The notes: a model not told the origin generated them from the letters alone. A stretch of 46,191 nt of DNA from an uncultured Pelagibacteraceae bacterium (GCA_902564785.1 CACFCI010000003.1:1-46191), one strand, 5' to 3'. Numbered from the stretch's first letter, positions 25,937 through 34,482 are shown. Numbers and translations: made by a program.

Positions 25937-28009
25937 ATGTTTGAAGTATACAAGAAGGAAATTGAAGTAGCAGGAAAGAAGATAAGTTTAGAAACAGGTA
26001 AAGTAGCAAGACAGGCAGACGGTGCAATAATTGCAACATGTGGAGAGACAGTCGTATTAGCAACTGTGGTGGGAGCAAAAAAAGTAAATCCTGATATGGA
26101 TTATTTTCCATTATCTGTAAATTACCAAGAAAAATATTATGCAGCTGGAAAAATTCCAGGTGGATATTTTAAAAGAGAAGCAAGACCAACTGAGAGCGAA
26201 ACATTAATCTCTAGACTAATTGATAGACCAATAAGACCTTTGTTTCCTGAAGAATTTAAAAATGAGGTACAGTTATTACCAACAGTAATTTCATATGATA
26301 AAGAAAATGAATCAGATATTTTATCAATTACCGCATCTTCAGCAGCATTAGCTATATCAGGAATGCCATTTATGGGTCCTGTAGGAGCTTCAAGAGTTGG
26401 TTTTATAGATGGAAAATATGTTTTAAATCCATCTAAGTCAGAATTAGAAAAATCAAAATTAGATTTAGTTGTAGCAGGTACAAAAGATGCTGTGCTTATG
26501 GTTGAGTCTGAAGCAAGTGGTTTAACAGAAGAAGAAATGTTAAATGCGGTTAAATTTGGTCATGAGGGTTTTGTGCCAGTAATTGAAATGATCGAGGAAC
26601 TTGCAAAGGAATGTAGAAAACCTGAGTGGACTGTTGAAAAAAAAGATCTTTCAGAAGTTAAGAAAAAACTTGAAGAAACTTTTACAGAAGATCTTAAAAA
26701 AGCTTTTGCAACTAGGGACAAACAAGATAGATCAAATCAAATTTCTGAAATTACTGATAAAGCTAAAAAGCTTTATGAGGAAGATGAAAATTATACTGAT
26801 TTAGATGTTAATAGTCAGTTAAAAAATCTTGAAAAATCTATTGTTAGAACTGACATTCTGAAAAATAAAAATAGAATTGATGGTCGAGGTTTATCAGATG
26901 TAAGACCAATTTCATGTGAAGTTGGTGTTTTACCTAGAGCTCATGGTTCTGCATTATTTACTAGAGGAGAAACTCAAGCGATTGTTGTTGCAACACTAGG
27001 TACTTCAGACGATGAACAAAGAATTGAAAGCTTAGATGGATTGCAAAGAGAAAGATTTATGCTCCACTACAATTTTCCTCCTTTTTCAGTTGGAGAAACT
27101 GGAAGAATTGGAACTGGAAGAAGAGAAATTGGTCATGGTAAATTAGCTTGGAGAGCAATTAATTCTTCATTACCAACAAAAGAGGCATTCCCATATACTT
27201 TTAGGGTCGTTTCAGAGATTACAGAGTCTAATGGTTCTTCTTCAATGGCTACCGTTTGCGGAACATCATTAGCATTAATGGATGCTGGAGTACCTATTAA
27301 AGAGCCTGTTGCAGGTATTGCAATGGGATTAATTAAAGAAGGTGATGATTTTAGTGTTCTATCAGATATATTAGGTGATGAGGATCACTTAGGTGATATG
27401 GACTTCAAAGTTGCTGGAACTAAAGATGGAATTACCTCTCTTCAAATGGATATCAAAATTACAGGTATTACATTTGAAATCATGGAACAGGCATTAAGCC
27501 AAGCTAAAGACGGAAGAGTTCATATTTTAGGTGAAATGAATAAAGCTTTATCAGCTTCAAGATCTGATGTTGGAAAACATACTCCAAAAATGGAACAAGT
27601 TAATGTTGATAAAAAAGATATTGCTGCTGTGATTGGAAAAGGTGGTGCAACGATCAGAGAGATCGTTGAAAAATCAGGTGCAAAAGTAGATGTAAATGAT
27701 GAAGGTGTAGTAACAGTAGCTGCTCCAGATGAAGAGTCTAGAAATATTGCAATGCAAATGATTAAAGATATCACTGCAAAAGCTGAATTAAATAAAATTT
27801 ATTCAGGTAAAGTAATGAAGATTATGGAATTTGGTGCATTTGTTAATTTCTTAGGAAAACAAGATGGACTAGTTCATATTTCAGAACTTGCAGATAAAAG
27901 AGTGGCTAAAGTAACAGATGTTGTTAAAGAAGGCGATGAAGTAAAAGTTAAAGTGATTGGCTTCGATAGAGGTAAAGTTAAACTTTCTATGAAACAAGCT
28001 GTAGAATAA
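25937..28009 (+). CDS. pnp: Polyribonucleotide nucleotidyltransferase (PNPase)
   Basis: 3'-5' phosphorolytic exoribonuclease of RNA decay. 690 aa, normal size. Two RNase PH-like domains flank a helical linker (tracts [21 protein letters not shown] and [17 protein letters not shown]; the second core has [20 protein letters not shown]). A KH domain ([18 protein letters not shown], about residue 560) and an S1 domain ([21 protein letters not shown] by parts, about residue 620 to the end) follow. Last gene of the nusA-infB-rbfA-rpsO-pnp run, followed by a terminator. Confidence 0.98.
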   Translation: MFEVYKKEIEVAGKKISLETGKVARQADGAIIATCGETVVLATVVGAKKVNPDMDYFPLSVNYQEKYYAAGKIPGGYFKREARPTESETLISRLIDRPIRPLFPEEFKNEVQLLPTVISYDKENESDILSITASSAALAISGMPFMGPVGASRVGFIDGKYVLNPSKSELEKSKLDLVVAGTKDAVLMVESEASGLTEEEMLNAVKFGHEGFVPVIEMIEELAKECRKPEWTVEKKDLSEVKKKLEETFTEDLKKAFATRDKQDRSNQISEITDKAKKLYEEDENYTDLDVNSQLKNLEKSIVRTDILKNKNRIDGRGLSDVRPISCEVGVLPRAHGSALFTRGETQAIVVATLGTSDDEQRIESLDGLQRERFMLHYNFPPFSVGETGRIGTGRREIGHGKLAWRAINSSLPTKEAFPYTFRVVSEITESNGSSSMATVCGTSLALMDAGVPIKEPVAGIAMGLIKEGDDFSVLSDILGDEDHLGDMDFKVAGTKDGITSLQMDIKITGITFEIMEQALSQAKDGRVHILGEMNKALSASRSDVGKHTPKMEQVNVDKKDIAAVIGKGGATIREIVEKSGAKVDVNDEGVVTVAAPDEESRNIAMQMIKDITAKAELNKIYSGKVMKIMEFGAFVNFLGKQDGLVHISELADKRVAKVTDVVKEGDEVKVKVIGFDRGKVKLSMKQAVE

Positions 28010-28028
28010 TACCTTAAAAAAATATTAT

Positions 28029-28056
28029 AAACCCTCACAATATTAGGGGGTTTATT
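28029..28056 (+). terminator. Intrinsic terminator after pnp
   Basis: AAACCCTC (28029-28036) pairs with GGGGGTTT (28046-28053), one T-G wobble included, around a 9-nt loop. A short T-rich stretch (TTTATTTT) completes the terminator 20 bp past the pnp stop, closing the long plus-strand block. Confidence 0.75.
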
Positions 28057-28088
28057 TTAGAAAATATTTAAAATATAATAATTAAGTT

Positions 28089-28463
28089 TTGAGATCTCTG
28101 CTTATTTCTATTTTATTAATTTGTAGTTCTTCTATTTCTTATGCAAAAATAGGCGATGTTTATTATTGTGAAACTATAAAAAGTAATAACATTAAAGATG
28201 GTGAGGCAACAACATTTAAAAACTCAAAATTTAAATTTAAAAGATACGAAAAGAAAATAACAATTGATGGTGCTATATTTGGTAAAAATTTTGATATGGA
28301 AGTAGATTTTGACAATGGAAATGAATATTTTGCTGGTGTTTTTGGAGGAAGTATTGCAATTTTTTTATATGAGAATGGTACTTTTATGTTCACAATGTTA
28401 TCATCTGTTGATGAGGAGTATAAAATAAGTAATGTTTATGCTGATTGTTCTGTTTTTAAGTAA
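28089..28463 (+). CDS. Small secreted protein of unknown function
   Basis: 124 aa, not recognised. The start is a TTG giving MRSLLISILLICSSSISYA, a convincing signal peptide with cleavage after SYA (before KIGD). The mature ~105 residues include two cysteines near the ends (YYCE and ADCS) that could pair in the periplasm, several Phe/Tyr/Gly-rich strand-like segments, and no membrane helix, so a small beta-rich soluble domain is likely. It stands alone between the pnp terminator and the convergent fabI (32-bp gap). No function can be given. Confidence 0.7.
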   Translation: MRSLLISILLICSSSISYAKIGDVYYCETIKSNNIKDGEATTFKNSKFKFKRYEKKITIDGAIFGKNFDMEVDFDNGNEYFAGVFGGSIAIFLYENGTFMFTMLSSVDEEYKISNVYADCSVFK

Positions 28464-28495
28464 ATAGCATCATTTACTAGATATATTTAACAAAT

Positions 28496-29281
28496 TTATG
28501 TTATATTTTTAGGGTCTGGCATTCCAACCTTGTTATATCCAGCGTCTACGTAGTGAATTTCACCAGTAACGCCGTTTGCAAGATCGCTTAATAGATATAG
28601 TGCTGAATTTCCAACATCATGAATATCCACATTTCTCTTCAGGAAAGAATGGTCTTCATTCCATTTATAAAGGAATTTTGCATCACCTATTGCCGAAGCC
28701 GCTAATGTTTTAATAGGTCCAGCACTTATTGCATTTACTCTTACACCTTTAGTGCCCAAATCTCTAGCCAAGTATTTAACACTAGCCTCTAGAGCTGATT
28801 TACAAACACCCATTACATTATAATTTGGAATAGCCTTAGTGGACTCGTAAGTCAATGTAAGTAAGCTCCCTCCTTGTTTTATTACTTTTGCAGCTTCTTT
28901 TGAAACTTCAGTGAATGAAAAACATGAGATTAACATGCTTTTTAAAAAGTTTTCTCGTGTTGTATTTAAATACTCACCGGATAATTCTGATTTATCCGAA
29001 AAAGCAACTGCATGAACAACAAAATCAATTTCACCCCATTGAGATTTAATATCTTCAAATAATTTTACTACCTCTTCTTTTTTTTCGACATCACAACTAA
29101 AAGTAACATTTGAATTCAATTTTTCTGCTAAAGGAATTACTCTTTTTTTTAGAGCATCACCCAAATATGTAAATGCTAGCTCAGCTCCAGCTTCTGATAG
29201 TTTTTGAGAAATACCCCAGGCAATAGATCTTTCGTTGGCAACACCCATTATCAATCCTTTTTTACCTTTCATTAAACTCAT
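28496..29281 (-). CDS. fabI: Enoyl-[acyl-carrier-protein] reductase (NADH)
   Basis: Catalyses the last reduction of each fatty-acid elongation cycle. 261 aa, SDR-type FabI. The N-terminus KGLIMGVANERSIAWGISQ is the divergent FabI dinucleotide loop. The catalytic region TYESTKAIPNYNVMGVCK carries the two tyrosines and the lysine of FabI. RVNAISAGPIKTLAASAI and the C-terminal GEIHYVDAGYN are typical. Third gene of fabA-fabB-fabI, 3 bp after fabB. Confidence 0.97.
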   Translation of the reverse strand: MSLMKGKKGLIMGVANERSIAWGISQKLSEAGAELAFTYLGDALKKRVIPLAEKLNSNVTFSCDVEKKEEVVKLFEDIKSQWGEIDFVVHAVAFSDKSELSGEYLNTTRENFLKSMLISCFSFTEVSKEAAKVIKQGGSLLTLTYESTKAIPNYNVMGVCKSALEASVKYLARDLGTKGVRVNAISAGPIKTLAASAIGDAKFLYKWNEDHSFLKRNVDIHDVGNSALYLLSDLANGVTGEIHYVDAGYNKVGMPDPKNIT

Positions 29282-29284
29282 AAA

Positions 29285-30496
29285 TTAAACCTTCTCAAAA
29301 ATTAAAGTAGCATTAGTTCCACCAAAACCAAAACTATTTGACATAACAGTGTTTAAAGTTGCTCCCGTTTCAGTTTTTGCAATGATAGGAAACTTCTTTG
29401 CGTCATTATCCATATCTGTAATATTTGCTGATCCTGTTATGAAATTATTTTTCATCATTATTAAACAATAGATTGCTTCATGTACTGAAGCAGCTCCTAA
29501 AGGATGACCTGATAACGATTTTGTTGAACTAATTTTTGGAATGTCTTCTCCAAAAGCTTCTTTGATAGCATTAAGCTCAGTTATATCACCAACTGGAGTA
29601 GATGTTCCATGAGTATTAATGTAATCAATTTTATTTTTAGCATTTGCCATTGCCATTTTCATACATCTAACAGCACCTTCGCCTGATGGAGCTACCATAT
29701 CGTATCCATCTGAGGTTGCTCCATAACCAGTTAATTCTGCGTATATTTTAGCCCCTCTTGCTTTGGCATGTTCGTACTCTTCAAGCACCAATACGCCAGC
29801 CCCACCTGCAATTACAAATCCATCTCTAGTTTTATCATAAGCTCTTGAAGCTGTTTCAGGTTTGTCGTTATATTTTGAAGAAAGTGCAGTCATTGCATCA
29901 AACATTGCTGTCATAGCCCAATGAATTTCTTCACTTCCACCTGCAAAAACAATATCTTGTTTACCCATTTGGATTAATTCCATTGAGTTTCCAATACAGT
30001 GTCCACTAGTTGCACAAGCAGAGCTCATTGTATAATTAGTTCCTTTTATTTTAAATGGAACAGCAAGTGTTGCTGAAGCAGTGCTCGCCATTGTTCTGGG
30101 AACAATAAAAGGCCCCATTAATTTTGGTGTTTTCGCTCTAGTTTTATCTGCTGCTAGAATTACGTTTTCAATTGATGGGCCACCAGAGCCCATTACAATT
30201 CCAGTTTTAAAGTTACTTACTTCCATTTCCTCTAATCCAGAATCCTCAATTGCCTCTTTCATTGCAATATAGTTATAAGCTGACCCTGAGCCCATAAATC
30301 TAATTGTTTTTCTATCGATATAATCCTCTAGTTTTATATTTGGTTTACCGTGGACATGGCTCTTTAAATTATGCTCTTTGTATTCTTCTGCAAAAGAAAT
30401 TCCTGATTTTGAATTTAATAGAGACTGATGAACTTCCTCTTGGTTATTTCCAAGACATGAAACAACTCCTAAACCAGTAATAACCACTCTTCTCAT
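29285..30496 (-). CDS. fabB: 3-oxoacyl-[acyl-carrier-protein] synthase I
   Basis: Condensing enzyme that elongates unsaturated acyl-ACPs. 403 aa, normal FabB length. The Cys-His-His triad is visible: Cys in [13 protein letters not shown], His in [13 protein letters not shown], and His in [14 protein letters not shown]. The N-terminus [17 protein letters not shown] is classical. Its ATG shares an A with the fabA stop (TAATG), coupling the two genes of unsaturated fatty-acid synthesis. Confidence 0.97.
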   Translation of the reverse strand: MRRVVITGLGVVSCLGNNQEEVHQSLLNSKSGISFAEEYKEHNLKSHVHGKPNIKLEDYIDRKTIRFMGSGSAYNYIAMKEAIEDSGLEEMEVSNFKTGIVMGSGGPSIENVILAADKTRAKTPKLMGPFIVPRTMASTASATLAVPFKIKGTNYTMSSACATSGHCIGNSMELIQMGKQDIVFAGGSEEIHWAMTAMFDAMTALSSKYNDKPETASRAYDKTRDGFVIAGGAGVLVLEEYEHAKARGAKIYAELTGYGATSDGYDMVAPSGEGAVRCMKMAMANAKNKIDYINTHGTSTPVGDITELNAIKEAFGEDIPKISSTKSLSGHPLGAASVHEAIYCLIMMKNNFITGSANITDMDNDAKKFPIIAKTETGATLNTVMSNSFGFGGTNATLIFEKV

Positions 30497-30996
30497 TATT
30501 TAAATAACCCCACTTTTAAACTTTCAGCTGAATATATTTTTTTATTATCTGCAAGAACAATTCCATTTGCAAGTCCGACAGTTGTCCCTCCAGGTGACAT
30601 AATTTTTTTTATATCTATTTCATATCTTACATGTTTTACACTTTGCAAAACTTCACCTGTAAACTTCACTGTACCTACTCCTAAAGCTCTTCCTTTACCA
30701 GGATTTCCTAGCCAACCTAGAAAAAACCCTACCAGTTGCCACATAGCATCCAAACCTAAGCACCCAGGCATAACTGGATCTTTTTTAAAATGACAATCAA
30801 AAAACCAAAGATCATCTTTAATATCTAATTCAGCTTTTAATGAGCCTTTATTAAAAGCACCTTTATTTTCATTGATTTCTGTTATTCTGTCAAACATAAG
30901 CATTGGTGGAAGGGGTAATTTAGCATTACCGGGACCAAAAAGTTCACCATTCCCACAAGTTATAAGATCATTATAGGAGTATGAGTTTTTTTTCAT
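30496..30996 (-). CDS. fabA: 3-hydroxydecanoyl-ACP dehydratase/isomerase FabA
   Basis: Introduces the cis double bond during anaerobic unsaturated fatty-acid synthesis. From the ATG at 30996 ([17 protein letters not shown]) it is 166 aa, close to the family's ~170. The catalytic His lies in [19 protein letters not shown], and [12 protein letters not shown] is conserved. A longer frame from 31065 would add 23 hydrophobic residues; the 30996 start is preferred because GGGAG lies about 9 nt upstream and the N-terminus fits FabA. First gene of fabA-fabB-fabI, divergent from irr. Confidence 0.96.
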   Translation of the reverse strand: MKKNSYSYNDLITCGNGELFGPGNAKLPLPPMLMFDRITEINENKGAFNKGSLKAELDIKDDLWFFDCHFKKDPVMPGCLGLDAMWQLVGFFLGWLGNPGKGRALGVGTVKFTGEVLQSVKHVRYEIDIKKIMSPGGTTVGLANGIVLADNKKIYSAESLKVGLFK

Positions 30997-31067
30997 AATT
31001 TTGAGCTCCCTTAATACTTGATTTAATCCTAATATAATATAATAAAACAATATATTTTTATTCACAC

Positions 31068-31084
31068 TTTAGAATAATTATAAA
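31068..31084 (+). promoter_or_regulatory. Irr-box (ICE)-like element in the fabA-irr gap
   Basis: TTTAGAA-TAA-TTATAAA lies 5 bp before the irr ATG. It matches the inverted-repeat iron control element consensus that I recall for Irr (TTTAGAA-N3-TTCTAAA) at 13 of 14 positions. Its position suggests autoregulation of irr. It is nearly identical, in opposite orientation, to the element at 31548. AT-rich background makes chance matches easier. Confidence 0.55.
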
Positions 31085-31089
31085 AAATA

Positions 31090-31518
31090 ATGCCAAAAAA
31101 CTGCAATTTTATTGAAAAATTAAGAGAAGTAGGACTTAGACCTACTAAGCAAAGGGTAAAAATGTGTGAAGTTTTGTTTAATAGGGAAAAAACTTTCCAT
31201 TTCACAATTAACGATCTTGTTAAAATTATATCGGAAAAAATGAATGAAAAAATATCACTAGCTACAGTTTATAACACAGTTCATGCATTTGAAAAAAAAG
31301 GATATTTAAAAGAAATTTCAATCGATAGTCATAAAAGTTATTTTGATACAAACACCTCAGCACATCATCATTTTTTTGATGAAGACACACATCAGCTTAT
31401 AGATATTGATAAAAATGATATAGATAAAATAAATATAAAAAAAAATATTTCTGGAAAAAAAATAAATTCGATCGAAGTTTTGGTAAGAGTTGCGAGTGAT
31501 AATCAAAATCAAAAATAA
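31090..31518 (+). CDS. irr: Iron response regulator Irr (Fur family)
   Basis: 142-aa Fur-superfamily repressor/activator which in alphaproteobacteria senses iron through heme status. GLRPTKQRVKMCEVLF and ISLATVYNTVHAFEKKGYLKE form the winged helix. SAHHHFFDEDTHQLIDI carries the triple-His heme/metal site characteristic of Irr rather than Fur. The N-terminal Cys (KNCNF) occupies the place of the heme-regulatory Cys-Pro motif, but Pro is replaced by Asn. Divergent irr and fabA is a conserved alphaproteobacterial arrangement, supporting the assignment. Confidence 0.9.
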   Translation: MPKNCNFIEKLREVGLRPTKQRVKMCEVLFNREKTFHFTINDLVKIISEKMNEKISLATVYNTVHAFEKKGYLKEISIDSHKSYFDTNTSAHHHFFDEDTHQLIDIDKNDIDKINIKKNISGKKINSIEVLVRVASDNQNQK

Positions 31519-31547
31519 CTTAATTAAATCAATTATTTAAAATATAC

Positions 31548-31564
31548 ATTATAATAATTCTAAA
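31548..31564 (-). promoter_or_regulatory. Irr-box (ICE)-like element upstream of the rubrerythrin promoter
   Basis: Read on the minus strand this is TTTAGAATTATTATAAT, 15 of 17 bases identical to the element at 31068-31084. The plus-strand right half TTCTAAA is a perfect ICE half-site. It ends 4 bp before the candidate -35 of the rubrerythrin gene, a position where a bound regulator could repress or activate. Confidence 0.5.
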
Positions 31565-31567
31565 CTA

Positions 31568-31597
31568 TTGACATACAGTCAAGATGCATTATATGAT
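31568..31597 (+). promoter_or_regulatory. Candidate sigma-70 promoter of the rubrerythrin operon
   Basis: A perfect TTGACA (31568-31573) is followed by TATATG (31590-31595, 16-bp spacer) or TATGAT (31592-31597, 18-bp spacer). A strong Shine-Dalgarno, AAGGAG (31613-31618), precedes the ATG at 31624. This is the best-looking vegetative promoter in the window and suggests strong expression. Confidence 0.65.
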
Positions 31598-31623
31598 TTA
31601 CTAATCATTAAAAAGGAGAAAAA

Positions 31624-32040
31624 ATGTCTTTAAAAGGAAGTAAAACAGAAGAAAATTTAAAAGAAGCCTTTGCTGGCGAAAGCCAAGCAAACAGAAGATA
31701 TCTTTATTTTGCACAAAAAGCTGACATAGAAGGTTACAATGATGTCGCTGCTGTTTTTAGATCAACAGCCGAAGGTGAGACTGGTCACGCACATGGTCAT
31801 TTGGAGTATCTGGAAGAAGTTGGTGATCCAGGAACTGGTATGCCAATAGGTGAAACAAAAGCTAACCTAGCTTCTGCGGTACAAGGTGAAACGCACGAAT
31901 ACACTGATATGTACCCAGGTATGGCTAAAACGGCAAGAGAAGAAGGTTTTGAGGAAATTGCTGATTGGTTTGAAACTTTAGCAAAAGCTGAAAAATCACA
32001 TGCTGGTAAATTCCAAAAAACTTTAGAGTCTATCAGCTAA
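31624..32040 (+). CDS. Rubrerythrin-type diiron protein lacking the rubredoxin domain
   Basis: 138 aa containing only the four-helix ferritin-like diiron domain. Metal ligands are visible as [16 protein letters not shown], the [16 protein letters not shown]xxH pair, [18 protein letters not shown] and [10 protein letters not shown]. Classical rubrerythrin (about 190 aa) ends with a CxxC...CxxC rubredoxin domain; that is absent, as in 'erythrin' forms. It probably reduces hydrogen peroxide in the cytosol, using electrons from a separate partner. It is followed by an Fe-S oxidoreductase and DUF3501 gene, and preceded by an Irr-box-like element and a strong promoter. A storage or iron-handling role is an alternative. 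Confidence 0.92.
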   Translation: MSLKGSKTEENLKEAFAGESQANRRYLYFAQKADIEGYNDVAAVFRSTAEGETGHAHGHLEYLEEVGDPGTGMPIGETKANLASAVQGETHEYTDMYPGMAKTAREEGFEEIADWFETLAKAEKSHAGKFQKTLESIS

Positions 32041-32050
32041 TCAAATTTCT

Positions 32051-32071
32051 TAGTGGGCTTAAAGCCCACTA
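32051..32071 (+). terminator. Hairpin between rubrerythrin and the Fe-S oxidoreductase gene
   Basis: TAGTGGGCT (32051-32059) pairs perfectly with AGCCCACTA (32063-32071) around a 3-nt loop. No T-run follows, so full termination is uncertain. It may protect the rubrerythrin mRNA 3' end or partly reduce transcription of the two downstream genes. Confidence 0.5.
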
Positions 32072-32102
32072 AAAACACTTTAAATCTCAAAAAATTAATT
32101 AC

Positions 32103-33434
32103 ATGAGTAAAGAGGGAAGTTTAGGTGCACCTATAAGACATCCAATAGATTTTGAGCATCCTGATTTTTTAAATCCTGAAAAATTAGATGCTGAAATGAG
32201 AAGAGTATTTGATATCTGTCATGGTTGCAGAAGATGTTTTAATCTTTGTGATTCATTTCCAAAGTTATTTGACATGATTGATGAGTCTAAAAATGAGGAT
32301 GTTGAAAGCTTATCTAGCAATCAATTTTCCTCTGTTGTTGATGCATGTACTCTGTGTGATATGTGTTTTATGACTAAATGCCCATATGTTCCACCTCATG
32401 ATTTTGATTTAGATTTTCCACATTTAATGTTGCGATATAGAACAGCTCAAAAAAAATTAGGTAAATTACCAAGTATACCAATACAATTAGCTCAAATAGA
32501 CCGAAACGCTAAAATTGGTGTCATGTTCTCTAAGATAGTTAATTGGGCATCTAATATTAAAAATAAATTAATTAGAAAAATTTTGGAAATAATTACTGGA
32601 ATAGATAAAAGGGTTCAGTTGCCAAAATATAACTCAGAAACTTTTTCAAATTTTTTCAAAAAAAATAAAGACAAAATAAACTATCAAACATCCTCTAAAA
32701 AAAGAAAAGTTGTTATATATTCAACTTGTTTTGTAAATTTTAATAAGAAAAATACAGGTATTGCTGCTTTAAAAGTTTTGAAAAAAAATGGTGTAGAGGT
32801 TCAGGAGGCTTATTCTGGTTGTTGTGGTATGCCATTTTTAGAGCAAGCAGATCTTCCTAAAGTTGTCGAACAAGCAAAGAAAGTTTCAAAAGATTTAATA
32901 GAATGGATTGATAAAGGATATAAAGTAGTAACTTTAACAGCAAGTTGTGGATTGATGTTAAAATTCGAATGGCCTTTGTTGTTACCAAAGGATGAAAAAA
33001 TTAAAAAATTATCTGCAAATGTTATGGATATTGATGAGTATGTGGTTGATATAGCAAACAATGAGGGATTAGAAGAAGGGTTAAATGAGATTGATGGAGG
33101 AGTAACTGTACATCATGCTTGTCATGCCAGAGCACAGAACATGGGTATCAAAGCAAGAGATATGTTAAAATTAATACCAAACGTTAAAATTGACGTTGTT
33201 GAAAGATGCGCGGGTCATGGAGGAACTTTTGGAGTAATGAAAGAAACTCATGATCTAGCAAATAAAGTTGGAAGACCTACAGCCAGACAAATTAAAACTA
33301 AAAATAATAAGTATATGGCTTCGGATTGTCCTTTAGCCGGCAAACATTTAAAACAGTTAGAAGTTGATACAAATATATCTAATGATGAGGCACTACATCC
33401 TATCGAATTAATGGCAAAAAGTTATAACTTGTAA
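32103..33434 (+). CDS. GlpC/heterodisulfide-reductase-type Fe-S oxidoreductase
   Basis: 443-aa cytosolic or membrane-associated electron-transfer protein. Two ferredoxin-type 4Fe-4S sites lie near the N-terminus (CHGCRRCFNLC, about residues 39-49, and CTLCDMCFMTKCP, about 82-94). The C-terminal half has two cysteine-rich CCG-like domains: SGCCGMPFLEQ with ASCGLMLK, and HACHARAQNMG with ERCAGHGGTFG, where the second CCG is changed to CAG. This resembles the GlpC subunit and HdrB/D-like proteins, but no glpA or glpB neighbour is present. Co-location with rubrerythrin and DUF3501 suggests that it passes electrons to the rubredoxin-less rubrerythrin; this is inference. Confidence 0.85.
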   Translation: MSKEGSLGAPIRHPIDFEHPDFLNPEKLDAEMRRVFDICHGCRRCFNLCDSFPKLFDMIDESKNEDVESLSSNQFSSVVDACTLCDMCFMTKCPYVPPHDFDLDFPHLMLRYRTAQKKLGKLPSIPIQLAQIDRNAKIGVMFSKIVNWASNIKNKLIRKILEIITGIDKRVQLPKYNSETFSNFFKKNKDKINYQTSSKKRKVVIYSTCFVNFNKKNTGIAALKVLKKNGVEVQEAYSGCCGMPFLEQADLPKVVEQAKKVSKDLIEWIDKGYKVVTLTASCGLMLKFEWPLLLPKDEKIKKLSANVMDIDEYVVDIANNEGLEEGLNEIDGGVTVHHACHARAQNMGIKARDMLKLIPNVKIDVVERCAGHGGTFGVMKETHDLANKVGRPTARQIKTKNNKYMASDCPLAGKHLKQLEVDTNISNDEALHPIELMAKSYNL

Positions 33435-33436
33435 TC

Positions 33437-34030
33437 ATGCCTAGAGAAAAAAGAGAAATCCAAAAAGAAGATATCATGTCTCTAGATGTTTATACAGGGA
33501 AGAGAAGTGAACTAAGAAAAAATATTGTTGATTATAAAAAAAATAGAAGAGTTTCTTTGGGTCCTTATGCTACTTTTTATTTTGAAAGTTATGAGACAAT
33601 GTTAGCTCAGGTTCAAGAAATGCTATACATCGAAAAAGGTGGTGATGAACAACTTCAGGATGAGCTTTCTGCATATAATCCTTTAATACCTAACGGAAAA
33701 GAGCTTACAGCAACTCTAATGTTTGAAATAGATAATCCTATCTCAAGAGCGGCGTTTCTTGGAAAAGTTGGAGGAATAGAAGAAACAGTATTTATGAAAA
33801 TAAATGGTGAAAAAATTAAAGCGGTTCCAGAGGAAGATGTAGATAGAACTTCTACTGAGGGAAAAGCTTCTTCAGTACAGTTCATTCATTTTAATTTTAC
33901 TGAAGATCAAATAGAAAAATTTAAATCTAATAGTTCAGAAATCGAGCTTGGTATTGATCATAAAGAATATTCTCATAGCACAAAATTATCTAAAGAGAAT
34001 ATAGCCTCTTTATCTACTGATTTTAGTTAA
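33437..34030 (+). CDS. DUF3501 family protein
   Basis: 197 aa, cytosolic, without signal or membrane segment. I recognise it as the DUF3501 family, which in proteobacteria frequently accompanies a rubrerythrin and a GlpC-like Fe-S protein; its biochemical role is unknown. The conserved middle reads RRVSLGPYATFYFESYETM and is followed by an acidic, mixed alpha/beta region; SVQFIHFNF lies near the C-terminus. No cysteine ligand set is apparent. It starts 2 bp after the Fe-S gene and its stop codon overlaps the stop of the convergent SH3 gene (TTAA palindrome). Confidence 0.8.
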   Translation: MPREKREIQKEDIMSLDVYTGKRSELRKNIVDYKKNRRVSLGPYATFYFESYETMLAQVQEMLYIEKGGDEQLQDELSAYNPLIPNGKELTATLMFEIDNPISRAAFLGKVGGIEETVFMKINGEKIKAVPEEDVDRTSTEGKASSVQFIHFNFTEDQIEKFKSNSSEIELGIDHKEYSHSTKLSKENIASLSTDFS

Positions 34031-34482
34031 TTTAGTCCCCAAATATTATCTGTTTTAATCCAACCTTCAAATTCTTCCGATGTAATTTTGCACCAATTTT
34101 GTGTACATTTTTCTATAATTAATAATCTTCCTTCTTTTATTTGAGCAATAGGCTTAGCAAAAGATGTAGGTTTCTTAAATAAAACTTTATCTTTAGTAGC
34201 TATTACTGAATTACTTTTTTTTAATTGTGAAATATGAATCCATCCGCTGTTATTTTTAAAATCAATAATTCGTCTAAAATTTTCTTTTTTATCAATTTGT
34301 TTTAAAGGTAAATTTATTTTTTTGTATACATACTTAATGTCAGATTCAAAACTTGGTCCATAGCGTACATTCACCTTATTTTTTTTAAGAGAAACGAATA
34401 TTTCTTCTGCATTACTTGAGTTAATAAAGAATATTAAAAGAGAGAATATAAAAATATTATTTATTAAATTTTTTATTTTCAC
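34027..34482 (-). CDS. Exported bacterial SH3-domain protein
   Basis: 151 aa. The N-terminal KNLINNIFIFSLLIFFINSS with NAEE after it is a signal peptide (cut near SNA|EE). Two SH3-like segments follow: about 28-85 (NKVNVRYGPSFESDIKYVY... SGWIHISQL) and about 92-148 (KVLFKKPTSFAKPIAQIKEG... FEGWIKTDNIWGL). The NVRYGPS and GWIH/GWIK motifs are standard for bacterial SH3 domains, which usually bind peptidoglycan. The start overlaps the end of the moeB/thiF-like gene by 26 bp, so it is the last gene of that minus-strand operon. Function beyond wall or periplasmic binding is unknown. Confidence 0.8.
   Translation of the reverse strand: MKIKNLINNIFIFSLLIFFINSSNAEEIFVSLKKNKVNVRYGPSFESDIKYVYKKINLPLKQIDKKENFRRIIDFKNNSGWIHISQLKKSNSVIATKDKVLFKKPTSFAKPIAQIKEGRLLIIEKCTQNWCKITSEEFEGWIKTDNIWGLN

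Noticed and set aside
25746..26111. A 121-aa minus-strand frame across rpsO, the spacer and the start of pnp
   Set aside because: It opposes two certain genes, its composition is driven by the purine-rich spacer (Phe/Leu/Ser runs), and no start signal or family motif is visible.
30997..31065. N-terminal membrane extension of FabA
   Set aside because: The extra 23 hydrophobic residues are not a FabA feature, the region reads as promoter/leader DNA, and a good GGGAG site supports the start at 30996.
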